Shown here in pieces: positions 9,182 through 19,800 of a DNA stretch of 26,575 bases. The DNA lies in assembly GCA_019648995.1 (NCBI GenBank), contig BLXT01000264.1:1383170-1409744 (forward strand). The letters run 5' to 3'. Below the pieces are notes generated by a model. The model was not told where the DNA came from. It was given only the letters and a program-made list of their open reading frames with translations, and did not search any database. How positions within the stretch are numbered: the stretch's first letter is position 1; each line of letters opens with the position of its first letter. Both the position numbers and the translations under genes were made by a program. The stretch is from Plakobranchus ocellatus (Eukaryota > Mollusca > Gastropoda > Plakobranchidae).

Positions 9182-12100
9182 AGAGTGACAGCCCAAAAGA
9201 AAAGGTGCGTCTTGGAAGAGCAACTGGCTTATTATCATCGTACCAAAGAGCTACGAAAACCACAGAATTCTAGTTGCTCATCCATTCAACCAAATTCAGG
9301 TATACAATTAGAACCTTGTGCTTCGATTGTGGCACATCATGGACGTAAATCAGAAATCAACACATTTTTGTCTGCTTCACTGAGCCCTCAAGCCACTTCC
9401 ACTACAGCCCAAACTCCAAACAAGTTGACAAGTGCAGTGCTGCCCCATTTTATCCTACATAAGGTGCTGTTTTAATACAAAGCTGCCCAGAGATGCAGAG
9501 AAAAGTTTGGCACAGGTGAGCGCAGCACCCAGCTTTAGAAACACGCAATTAAGTCTGCAGAGAAACCAAGAAAGAATTGAAAAAAGTGCATGCTTCCAAA
9601 CTCCGGAAAAAATATGTGAATTCGATGAAATTCTAAATGCGTTGCCAAGATCCAATATGGCACAGTTTAGGAAAGCCAAAAAGAGCCTTAGGGCACGATT
9701 TGGCATTGACTTACCAAAGAAAAGGAAGATACCTCAGACAAGACAGTGCAAAACCAAAAAGGTGCAAGACTTCTACGTTGAACATTTGATATGTTTACCT
9801 TAAAAAAAGACAGTGTCAGGGAAAACAAAACTTCAAAAGCAAGTTTTGCTTAGGCCTATTACTATTATACATTTATATAAAACCTTCATTTTTGAGAACC
9901 CATCCCTTAAAATGTCAAAGTCTACATAACTGCATGTTCTATCCTTTAAGAAGTTGCCATTCAAGCAATGTCTCTGTGAGATTTCCCTCATCCCTCGGTG
10001 CAAGATGTACAAGACACTCATGGCAATTTAGTTGAAGTTTCCCTACAAGAATTGTGTGAAACAGACACGACTGAGACTTTCATTCCTAATAGAGACACTG
10101 TAAGTACAAAAAGCAGCAATCCTAGTCGTGCAACATCATCCTCATCCACCAGTAGTGTAACTGACAGTACTGTGGGTACTAACATTAATGGCGATAACCC
10201 CACAGCCATTCCTTCCCTACGCAAAACGAAGAAAACTAGACTTGAAATATTATTATTCGTAAAAGGAAGAGAAATCAGGGTGAAGGCTCTCCCCAGCAAG
10301 TGATCAGTAGGTACACATGATGCAAGTACCAACCATATTTTGCCTAAAAAAAATGACATAGCTCCTCAATGAATATAATAAAGCAAATCCAGAGCACGAA
10401 GTGTCCCTATGCACTATGTAACAGCAAAAACCTAAGAACATAATTGTCAAGCAGGCACACAAATTACATTCAATGTCTATGTGAAATATGCACAAATGTA
10501 GAACAACAGTAGGAGGCCATATATCCCTGTCTACAGGCCCCTATAAATGGTCGGGAAGAATTCACAGATGAGTTTGTGCACAGAACCAAACTTAACACTT
10601 CCATGTCTTGAGAGGTCATGTCCTCTTTGTGGTGTTAAAGGTGTCTTTCAAAAGCTGGTTTTCACCGTGAGCTTTCACAGCACTGTGAATTGAAATGGTC
10701 CTCTTGGGACATGGTACTGACCAAGCATAGCAAGCGCTATGAATTGATGGAGGAGAGGACTTTGGGAGATCTGGTGACATCTCTGATGTCGGCTTTGTCC
10801 AACTTGAGCCTCCATCTTTTTACTTTTCGGTGGCAATATTCCCAATTGAAGCAGGTTGTTTGTGGCCTGAAGCCAACATCTACAGTTGCCATTTTTGATT
10901 TTGCAGAAAATTTGCTATGCCAGTATTAAAATGAGGTGCAGAGCAGCCATTGGGGTACAACCAAGTGACTGTACATCCTTGTGTTCTCTACTGCAATTGC
11001 ACATCATGAAATCAGTTGATCAAAGACTATGTGGTTGTACTGAGTGACGATATACTCCATGACTCACAATTTGTAAGAGCGAGAGCTGACTTTGTCATCA
11101 GACACATTGTTGAGCAAATCGGTGGATTGGATCGCTTTGTAATATTTTTCTGACGGCTGTTCAGCCCTGTATAAATCAAAGATCCCCTCCCCCATTCATC
11201 GAGTCACTTCACCACACCAAATTGAAGTTGAAAAATGATACTTAAGATCCTGACAGCAAAAGTCCTTGTGACAGTTGTTGAAGTTTAGCCACGAGTCTGG
11301 TGTCTCATGACATTAAAACAAAACTTTGTGTTATCCAAAATGCTGCAGCCATGCATTTTTGCTGCTCAAAAAGCCATACATTGCCTGACTCAAACCACCC
11401 TCCTGGTGTTTGTGCACGCATGAGAAGATCTTTAGTTCTCTTAGAGAAAATCGATAGGTCATGTGATGGAAGCACTGAGTTGAAAACTCTCAGATGCACA
11501 GGTAAGGTGCACGCTATACACGGAGTGAGTGGTAGACTTCAGAAAAGAAATCGAGCATGTTTTTGTGGTGCATGTAAGAGACAAGATTGTGCTCAGTGCG
11601 CCAATAAAAGGTTTATGTGTCCATAATTTGTGGAATGGCAAATCCCTTGATCTTAATCTCATTCTCAATCAGCTAAGTCATGCCAGAATAAAGAAGTGCT
11701 TGATACTCATGATAGAGAAGAGTTTGTCAAGATGTTCTCTGCATCTGCAACTTTTCAAGAATTCAGGCGGTTGGCCGAGTCAGTTGCGCACAAGATAAAT
11801 TCCTTAGGCAGCCTTCCTCAAAATAAAAAAAAAAATTCAAAGAAGATGGCTGTTACACTGTTGATTCTCTTTGCAAAAATTGTCTTGCTACCATCTGTTC
11901 CTGCCATTTCCTACTGGTAACCGGCAGTAATGGAAATTGCTTGCAAAGAGCTATCAGCCTTCTCATCTTTGGTGATGAAAACCACCACATTGAGACGAGA
12001 GAGTGTTGTTGCTCATACCTTGGCTCTATGAAAGAAAGTTTTCCTCAATCCACATTGAGGAACGTGGATAGTCAGAACGTCTCCCAGCCAGTTGCTCCAG

Positions 12101-12411
12101 TTTATTTTAATGTCGCTGATGTTGGTTATACATCTTCTTCTATTGATGTGTTTGAGTTGGAGACATTATTGGTTGCAAAGAATGCAATTTTCACAGGCCT
12201 GTGGCAACTTTTTACTTATGCATTCCTGACAAAGAGAAGAGTGATCAGTCATTATCCATCACAGGGATAGGCAGTTTACCAAGCCAACTGTGATAGGATT
12301 ATTACTCCTCCCAGCTACCATTCTAGCACTCATGCTCTACACATGATGTGGTCAACAACAAGAAATGACACAGTTGAGGAGAATTGGGTGAGCAATAACT
12401 TGTGCCATTGA
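9182..12411 (+). pseudogene. Broken DDE-like transposase with C-terminal OTU-like domain
   Basis: The protein is recovered only by following several frames. N-terminal part: ICEFDEILNALPRSN, MAQFRKAKKSLRARFG and, past a stop at 9801, KTKLQKQVLLRPIT with ENPSLKMSKST. Middle: a Ser/Thr-rich stretch (10000-10300), then CPLCG (about 10615), KWSSWDMVLTKHSKRYE, and the core: FDFAENLLCQY (Asp codon 10897), NEVQSSHW, VTVHPCVLY, VVLSDDILHDSQF, FSDGCSALYKSK (Asp 11152), DSKSPCDSC (about 11252-11275), LCVIQNAAAMHFCC, GKVHAIHG and CFCGACKRQDCAQC. C-terminal: GSNGNCLQRAISLLIFGDEN (Cys codon 11938-11940), SIDVFELETLLVAKNAIF and MMWSTTRNDTVEENW, typical of an OTU-like fold. This matches a widespread set of uncharacterised animal proteins I take to be transposase-derived; the superfamily name is uncertain (KDZ is one candidate). 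At least five frameshifts or stops make this copy non-functional. The stretch 9182-9475 is a possible N-terminal extension. Confidence 0.65.
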
Positions 12412-13560
12412 TGTTCCTAAGGCTTGTTAGGTCTAAACCATTACAAGTAAGCTAATATTCAACTCTTGAAGTTGAGTTACCTAAACTTGATTCAATTTAC
12501 TTGGTGGACTGACATAGCCAAAACTATCCGGCGCAAGTATTGAAGGTACATTTTTTGTCAAGTTCATGGCCCAGCGAAACGATTATTGCATTATTGGCCC
12601 ATAAGATGACGTGTTGTGGGAAACTTTTTCTATTATAAAGGGAGAGGTGCAACTGACTCTTGTTCAAGCAATGAGCAATAGCAGAGTGCAGTATTTTTCC
12701 TATGTTATTTTGTAATATCTATACACAGCAGATTTTTATTTGAGTGTTGACTGCATTAGCCTTGCTATGACCTGCAATTATTTACAGTATACTGAGGGTC
12801 CTGGGTCAAAATCAGATTTTTAGGCATACATGTAATACAATATCTTTTACAATCCAAATTAAAACAGAGTTGCATAAATTGCGAGTTTGATATAGTTTGC
12901 TTAGTACTCAGGTTACCTCACTGACAATGGTCCTTATTTACTTTTAACTTTTTGCTCCACCAAAATGTATGGTAACTATTAGAATCCATATTTCAATTCA
13001 TCTTTGCCACTCTTAATCTGATGTTATATTTTGAGTTGCAATGCTGCAGCTTAATTAAAATACTTTGTCCATTATGACTTTTCATCAGATATGCAACAAT
13101 TTGTGCAGTTTTATGATCATTTTGGAATTTCTTGAATAAATATTTTTATTTGTATGGACCTCATATTTTAACTTTCACTGGTATTGGTTTGAATGTTATA
13201 GATTTTTGGAGTCAGAACAACTTTAAGTTACCCCACTTTTACTTCTATGGTGTATATGATTTTGGACAAAACATTTTCAATTTAAGACACAAAATTAGAT
13301 GTCATATCAAATATTGTGGCTACATTTGGATTACATTCTTCTTTAGCTTGATTGAGAGCTAACAACAAACTGTGAAAAAGCTGAAATAAATAACAGGGAG
13401 TTGTTGTTTTTTGTCCCCCATCACATATGCAACAAAATTGATATATGATGAAAATATGAAAATATCCTGGAAAATGCTTAGAGTTTTATCTTCTTGATCT
13501 GTCACAACTTTTGGTCACAGTGTCATATTTGACCAAACTTGGAGACATGCTCAGGGATTT
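12412..13560. other. AT-rich sequence without a supported gene
   Basis: No coding signature seen. The ORF at 13132-13362 is Phe/Tyr/Ile-rich, as expected from chance translation of AT-rich DNA. It probably includes the unmarked 3' end of the preceding transposon, but no terminal repeat could be identified. Confidence 0.5.
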
Positions 13561-13584
13561 NNNNNNNNNNNNNNNNNNNNNNNN
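13561..13584. other. Assembly gap (24 N)
   Basis: Twenty-four N characters. The true length of missing sequence is unknown, and any minus-strand exon lost here would be invisible. Confidence 1.
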
Positions 13585-14600
13585 AAAAATCTGTGGTAGA
13601 ATGAAATCAACACCTGTTTCATCATGTTAGTCAACAAAAAAAAAACTGATTGAGAATTAGAAAGGAACCGTTGATCTCAAATCAACATATGGCTTGCAGG
13701 CCAATCAGATGAATAGAATGACTGAAACATAGGCCAGTTTTTTTTTCAATTTTCCCATCAGTTAGCCACAAGTTGTCAAATTGAATAATTTAGTTTTTTA
13801 ACTTTGAAGCCTAATTTCTATATTTTACAAAGCATCTCCGTAGTAATTACATTCACAAATGAGTTTTATGTAATTTCAGAACCAGTGAATACATTGTTAT
13901 GCCTGAAAAGATGTCGAAGTTTAGTATTTAATATTTTGAACTGGCTATTTCGAAGCAGAGATCACTATTTAACAAAGATCTAAGCTAAATAGAGTGATTT
14001 TTTTTTTTAAAGCAAGACCTCAGTATTTTCAATCTTATTTTCAGTACCTCAATAATTTATTCCTTCAATTCAGAAGCACATCAGTGAAATAAATAGTGTT
14101 TTGGCAGATCAGCTAAATTCTCTACTGAAAGTGAGATATAAAAAATTATATTAAAGCTAAAGAGTTACATTGAATAAGCATAAATTTCTTCACGTACCTT
14201 TTCTCAAAATCATGACTTTCAACATCCAACTTAATGGGAGAAAGGTACCAAGTCACATAGATCCCTAATAAATAATTCAGCAATTGTCATAGGTTATGAT
14301 AATATGTACTCAGCAGATGATACCTTGTCATATTTGACTTTATAAGACTTATATTACTTTATCTGAATAATGATATTAACTCTCAAAGGAACCAACATAA
14401 AGATTTCGATCACCGATGATGGATGCCATGCCCCCATTCTATGCGGCCCAATTGTAACAAATTTTGACTTTTGAATATTTCTATTGAAAGATAAGATATT
14501 CTGAAACCTGAAAAGATGTATTTTGATACTATGTTCAATAAAATATAATAAACAAGCCAATTAAAAATGCACATTTAGTCCCGAGCGTCGTTTTGCTTTC
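13585..14600. other. AT-rich sequence without a supported gene
   Basis: Only short ORFs without protein character. No recognised repeat or RNA gene. Confidence 0.5.
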
Positions 14601-14603
14601 CTC

Positions 14604-14614
14604 CCGCCATCTTG
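14604..14614 (+). promoter_or_regulatory. YY1-like CCGCCATCTTG motif upstream of the small two-exon gene
   Basis: CCGCCATCTTG is the well-known YY1-type initiator element of animal promoters. It lies about 94 bases before the ATG at 14708, in a locally GC-richer patch, so it may mark a transcription start. This is motif recognition only. Confidence 0.4.
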
Positions 14615-14707
14615 CATTTTTCTGTACACAGTATTTTGTTACCGCTTATCGATTTTTGTCTACATTTTACAGATTTATACCTTTTCAACCTCTAGCAACA
14701 TAAAAAA

Positions 14708-15336
14708 ATGGCTTCTGAAATCATTAAAGACTATGAAGTTTTGGATTTATTGGATTTGTCTGATTTGGAAGTAGAAGAATGGATCCCCGTCACTGACAAA
14801 GAGTGGGATGTAACTGATGAAGAGGACAATCCTTAACCAAACCATCAGGAGAGAAGGTGTGTAGATCTATCTAGGTTTAAATTTTGAACGAAACTGTGAA
14901 CTATAGATTCTAGATCTAATTTATATCTCCACATTATGTGCACAACATACTTTACTGTTTAATCGTTTTGGAAAATTAGATCTAATGATCAACCATTCAC
15001 CTTTGCAAGATCTAGATCTAAATCTAGATCTACAACCAGGAAGTAGAGCAAGACATAAAATTATGTTTTAGATTCATGATTTTGGTGAGATCTAAGGAAA
15101 TTTTGAAATTGATAAGGCTAGGAATTCACAATAATATGGTGAGTATGAACCATTCTAATTTTTGCTGATTCTAAATCCTTTTTTTTTTCTGATTCACTAG
15201 CAATGTACCATGGAACAACAGTCATGCCCCAGACCTTGATGTGCGAAGGCTGGCTGATATTGGACCTACAACCCCTGTGCCCAATTTTGAACCTGTGAGA
15301 GGAGCTGATCTCCAACTTCCAGATTTACACACATAG
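14708..15336 (+). pseudogene. Small two-exon gene of unknown function with one in-frame stop
   Basis: Exon 14708-14856 (ATG preceded by a run of A) encodes an acidic peptide, MASEIIKDYEVLDLLDLSDL then EVEEWIPVTDKEWDVTDEED. A TAA follows at 14834-14836. The frame nevertheless continues to a good donor (AAG|GTGTGT at 14857) and joins in phase to exon 15201-15336 (acceptor cactag), encoding NVPWNNSHAPDLDVRRLADI, PTTPVPNFEPVRGADLQLPD and a TAG stop. Without the TAA the product would be 94 residues. Retained phase and codon character across the intron suggest one gene broken by a single nonsense change, or a 42-residue protein with a 3'UTR intron. Acidic start and W...P...L-P-D spacing recall the N-terminal part of some piggyBac transposases, so a truncated transposon relic is possible. 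No firm assignment. Confidence 0.5.
14865..15037. repeat. AGATCT/TCTAGATC motif cluster
   Basis: Overlapping copies of AGATCTA, TCTAGATCTA and related 6-mers, most dense at 15009-15035. They occupy most of the intron of the small two-exon gene. The same motif family recurs at 24920-25300. Confidence 0.7.
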
Positions 15337-15505
15337 CAGGACCTGAAAGCCACTTACTTCAAGTTTGAACTTGTATTTATTTTTTCTTGATGCTTGATTT
15401 TCAAAATTGACACTGTCACTTCATGGCCATACCAAACACACCAAATGTGTAATTTTTGCTGTGGTTTGACTTTTTTCTGTTTCCACATATATTGTTCTAA
15501 GTTAA

Positions 15506-15511
15506 AATAAA
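15506..15511 (+). terminator. Candidate poly(A) signal AATAAA
   Basis: AATAAA 170 bases after the TAG stop of the small two-exon gene, in T-rich sequence. Consistent with that unit being, or having been, transcribed on the plus strand. Confidence 0.4.
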
Positions 15512-16460
15512 TATTTCATCATGTTTTCATCAAAACTGAATTTTTTTCCTTCTTTGAATTTGTTGATGCATGAAATTTTTTCGTTTTCGGATTTGATTTT
15601 TTCTTGTCATTAAATGCATGTTGTTAGGAAAATACATAAAATATGGCAAAGATTTTATTAGAGAATGAATCTCCATTCAATTCTGCACAAAATGATGGGC
15701 AATATTACACAATAGCTTATTCCCTTACAAAATAAGAGGGTGTTAATACCACCATCATGCAAAATTGCAATAGTGTGAAAATAAGGGATTCATTGAGAGT
15801 TAAAAGAATCTGAAAACACATAAAAATGACATTAAATGCAATGTCAAAGACTAAATACCTGGAGCACACCCCAAACCAAACAGTTCAATATAAGTCTATG
15901 TTGACAGTAAATTTCGATAAGAATCTTGCAATCTTTCCCAAGAAAATCTCTCCACAAAATCCTGTAAAAAAAGCAAGACAAAATGAAAATGTATACTTTC
16001 AAATATCTGTATATTTATATAAAGGTCTTTTTTCTAATATAATCTAACATAGAGGATAAAGTGAATGATTTGAAAACTAAAGAGAGTAAACCTTTAAAGT
16101 ATAGCAACAACAAAGAAAGTCCTGCAATTATAAGGAGCTCTCCAATGTAAAAAAAAAAAAAAAAAGATTTATTACATGGGAAAATCTGTCAATAATAAGA
16201 ATACATATATATATTTACATACTTTCTTATCACCATAAATTTCAGGCCTTTTCTACATCATTTCATCTAGACTAAAGCCATGCCTCACCCCATTTTTAAA
16301 GGGAGCAATAATATATGTAATATTGTATTGCCAGATTCTCATATCTAGTTTTTCATTTATTAAGCTAAACAATAACTTTAAAAAAAACAACCTTGTTTTC
16401 AAAAAATTTAGTTACCACATCATTATCATAGCATTTCAAATTAAATCCATTTATAACTTT
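15512..16460. other. AT-rich sequence without a supported gene
   Basis: Contains a poly(A) run near 16149-16165 and an AT repeat at 16203-16216. The plus-strand ORF at 15826-16047 is Lys/Asn-rich and shows no family signature. I searched here for the missing last GTDC1 exon on the minus strand and did not find it. Confidence 0.5.
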
Positions 16461-16479
16461 TAAAAAGTAAAGTGAGTCC

Positions 16480-16717
16480 CATGCTTGATCCAGGCATCAA
16501 GCAAACAAGAGTAGGTTCCTAATTGTTCTTGGTATTCTGAGGTAGTTTGCTTTCTGCCTTTACTTTTACCGAGTATTAAGAAACACAACAGCTCATTAAG
16601 TGCCCGATGGACGCAAGATAGCAATGAAAAATTAGCTTGGCCCAAAGTGGGATATGAACCTATAGCTCTCAAAAGGTGGCCAAATGCCCTACCAGATAAG
16701 CCATTGCTACTCCTAGA
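16480..16717 (-). repeat. tRNA-derived SINE
   Basis: Read on the minus strand, the head begins AGGAGTAGCAATGGCTTATC. It has an A-box-like TGGCTTATCTGG (16692-16703) and a B-box GGTTCATATCC (16650-16660) about 32 bases further on, the internal RNA polymerase III promoter layout. The 5' and 3' ends of the tRNA-like part do not pair as an acceptor stem, and an unrelated body follows (to about 16480). This is therefore a SINE, not a tRNA gene. It lies just past GTDC1 exon 6 on the same strand. The tail end is estimated. Confidence 0.7.
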
Positions 16718-16808
16718 CAAATAAATAATATACTCATTGTGATGATATTACTACTAATGTTATAAACTTTAAAAATCTAGTTTGATGATGAAAAAATTTG
16801 AAACATAC

Positions 16809-19800
16809 TTTACATAGGCTCTTCTTGACAATTTGGGGCCTTTTGCAGAAGTTTTTGAGTCTTTTGACTAATTGTTTATGTGTTGAATAGAGACATTCCT
16901 CTGGAAAAAAAAGTAATATAACATTAGAAAAAAAACCTCTCATTACTGCACATTTCTTTTGGAAAAGATTCAAGTTAAAAATTTTTTTTTTTTTAATCTT
17001 GGCTAGCACAACAGTAGGTTTAAAGGATTTAAAAACCATTTGGATACATGAAGAATATCAACATCTCTCCCAAAAGACTGGATCAAATTTATAATGCAAT
17101 ATTTTTGGGTTTATTTCAAAGTTCGAAAAGAACTTTTACAAAATATTCTTTAAAAATTACTGATATAATTATCTCATAAATAAATTAAATACTTGCACAT
17201 TTCATGTATGCAGTTGGCATACTTTACCATGAAAAGTTGTATTTATTTTCTACAAAAAATGTAAACTGTTGCACTTTTCACTGATAGTGCAGGCAGTAAA
17301 AGATTATGACTTTGCACTGAAGAGATGATTCTGTTACTAAAACTGATTTTTCAGTTCTTGCAGAGAATGTGAGCTACATGGACATTTTCAATTAATAATA
17401 GTTAAATATTTATGAAAAAGAGAAATAAAAAATGAGAAAGACATCTTTTAAAATATGCCTAACGAAACATATCAAACAGAGAAGCTTTCCTGCGCAGACA
17501 GAGTTTCAGGAACAGATCACCACAAATCACATCACTCGCATTAATGAGCTAATGGATTTGGTAAAAATAGAAAAAATAAAAAAAATAAAAACATTTTACT
17601 TGGATAAATCTCTGGGTAAACTAATCTGTTGGGACACAGTGGGTAGCAATTTCGACTCGTAGCTTCCAACCTGGGAAATAAATGACATAATTATGAATTC
17701 CAATCATTACATGTATAATGAAGGAAAGGAAAATAAAGAAAGATTTAAGTCATTAAATAACATTCCACCACATAAGGTCATATTTTGATTTGGATATTTC
17801 ACCAAAACTTTCCAGCAATTTTTATATCATAGCTTCGGTAATGTCATAGATTTACTTTAACAACAAAAATTGTTGACAATGCAAGCAGTAAGCTAGCACA
17901 GAGTTGGACTTGGAGGCTCATATCTATTCAAAGCAAGCTGCCTCCAATCTTTTTTTCACAAGGCCACAAGCCTAGCTCGTTTCACACCCTCTCACCTCAC
18001 CACTGACCAGGTCTAAATGCATTTCCCTGCCCTGCTCACAGTGCTGTGCCCCCTTGGCCACAAGGCATTTCATTGTATAGTTGTATATTCTTGTTGGCCA
18101 CGTGCAGTTACATAATAAGATTGTCCATGGCTCAGCATGACAATTGATGAAATTGAAAGCACTATGGCAACATTTGATAATTCTAAAGCATAAAATGAAC
18201 CTGCTGTGGATTTAAATTCTATCAAAATTATGAAAAATGTTTTACTCTTCCAGAACTGCTTATAATTGTAAATGAACTGCACTTAATAAACTTTTGAATC
18301 AACCCAATAAGACATTTTTTTTTCAAAAAATCAATTTTAAAATTGTATTTTTACTTACAAAAACTTAAAACAGCAGTTTATAATGAGGACAACTACTATT
18401 TAAACTTTGTTTGACTACACCCTATTCAAGCAATGTACTAATAAGGTAAGTATCAAGAAACTAATATGAATTGTTGGTGAAAGACATTTTTGACTTGGTC
18501 TGTTTTTTTTTTTTCATGTGAGCCTGACAGTTATGCTGTCAGAATTAATTTTCTTTTTTTGCTTTTGGGATGGGATGCCTGCTCTCTTCAGGCTGTATGA
18601 TGAAACTTGTGATGAGATTCCCAACATGAGGTTGAAGCTATAAACAAAACTAAGGATCTCTAAATCTAAATCCAAAGTGCTACAATTTACCTTTGCACAA
18701 TCAAACTCACCATCATTATCAGCATATATACATACAGAGCATTAAGACCACATATATTGAATATATGCAAAATGCATCTGGGAAAAAGTAGTGGTAAAAC
18801 TCTGAAATGGCTTTTAAAAGGATTATTCAGCTAAACCAGAAATAACAGTAATAAAGAAAAAAAAACAACAAAAAAAAAAACAAATGAGGGCATCCCAAAA
18901 CACTTTGAAATCATTAACTTATATTTGAAACTAAATTGAATGATGGACACAATATTCTTCAACTGAGGCTTACATGGATACACCAAAAAATTCATGGAGA
19001 GCTGTAGAAACAACAACATGGGCGGAGTCAAGCACTGAAAGATAATCCTGTCTGCTCTGAAAGCCCCAAGCCTTCACTCTTGTTCCAAGTTGTTTTTGAG
19101 CTGTAGTGAAAATCTCAGGTACCTCACTGAATGTTTCCCCAATTACAGACACATAAAAGTTGAACCCCTCCTCTTTTAGCTGAAACAAAGCGGTAAAAAA
19201 GCTGGCAGGGTCTTTGTCATGTTCCCTGAGGAATTGAAATAAGCATTAGGCTGATAAAATGTCGAAATTCACATGAGGAAATAAATAAAACAATTAAAAA
19301 AAAGAAAAAATTAAGGTCAGCTTTTCTTCAAGCAAAACCTAAAGACAAAGTTTCCATGGCCAAGCTTATCCCTTTTGAAATTGTTTTGTTGAGATTTTGA
19401 TACATACAACAAAACAAGGAATCTTGAGAGATACTTCATTGACTATAGACAGTGTTGAAGTCCATGCCCGATGGAAACTTACCCCTAATCAGTGCCATGT
19501 AAACCTATGTCAAATGTATTTATTATCATCATAGCCTAGTTTATATAAATTAGCAGTGCAGAAGTTAAAAGGTTTGCAAATAAAATCGAATTGATACATT
19601 GAATCAAAATTGGTTGCAACAAAATCTTCCCCTGCTCATGGGCACATAAAAAGCCTTGATTCAGGCCATGTTTGGAAAGACATTTTGCATAATGTCACTT
19701 TTAAAAATACTTTGCCATTACCAAAGTCCTTCAATCTTGTTTTTTTTTTTTTTTTGTTGATGTTTTTTTTTGTTGTTGTTATCAATTTCTTAAAATTCTA

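Noticed and set aside
13132..13362. 76-codon plus-strand ORF
   Set aside because: Composition (Phe, Tyr, Ile, Asn) is that of random AT-rich DNA; no motif or flanking gene signals.
14224..14275. Minus-strand acceptor-donor pair reading through PIKLDVESHDFEK, considered as the missing GTDC1 last exon
   Set aside because: It ends in a donor rather than a stop and has no similarity to the expected GTDC1 C-terminus.
15118..15315. Minus-strand ORF of 65 codons
   Set aside because: It is the antisense of the better-supported plus-strand exon 15201-15336.
16640..16717. Possible tRNA gene on the minus strand (A and B boxes present)
   Set aside because: The acceptor stem does not pair and the 3' end continues into unrelated sequence, so a tRNA-derived SINE fits better.
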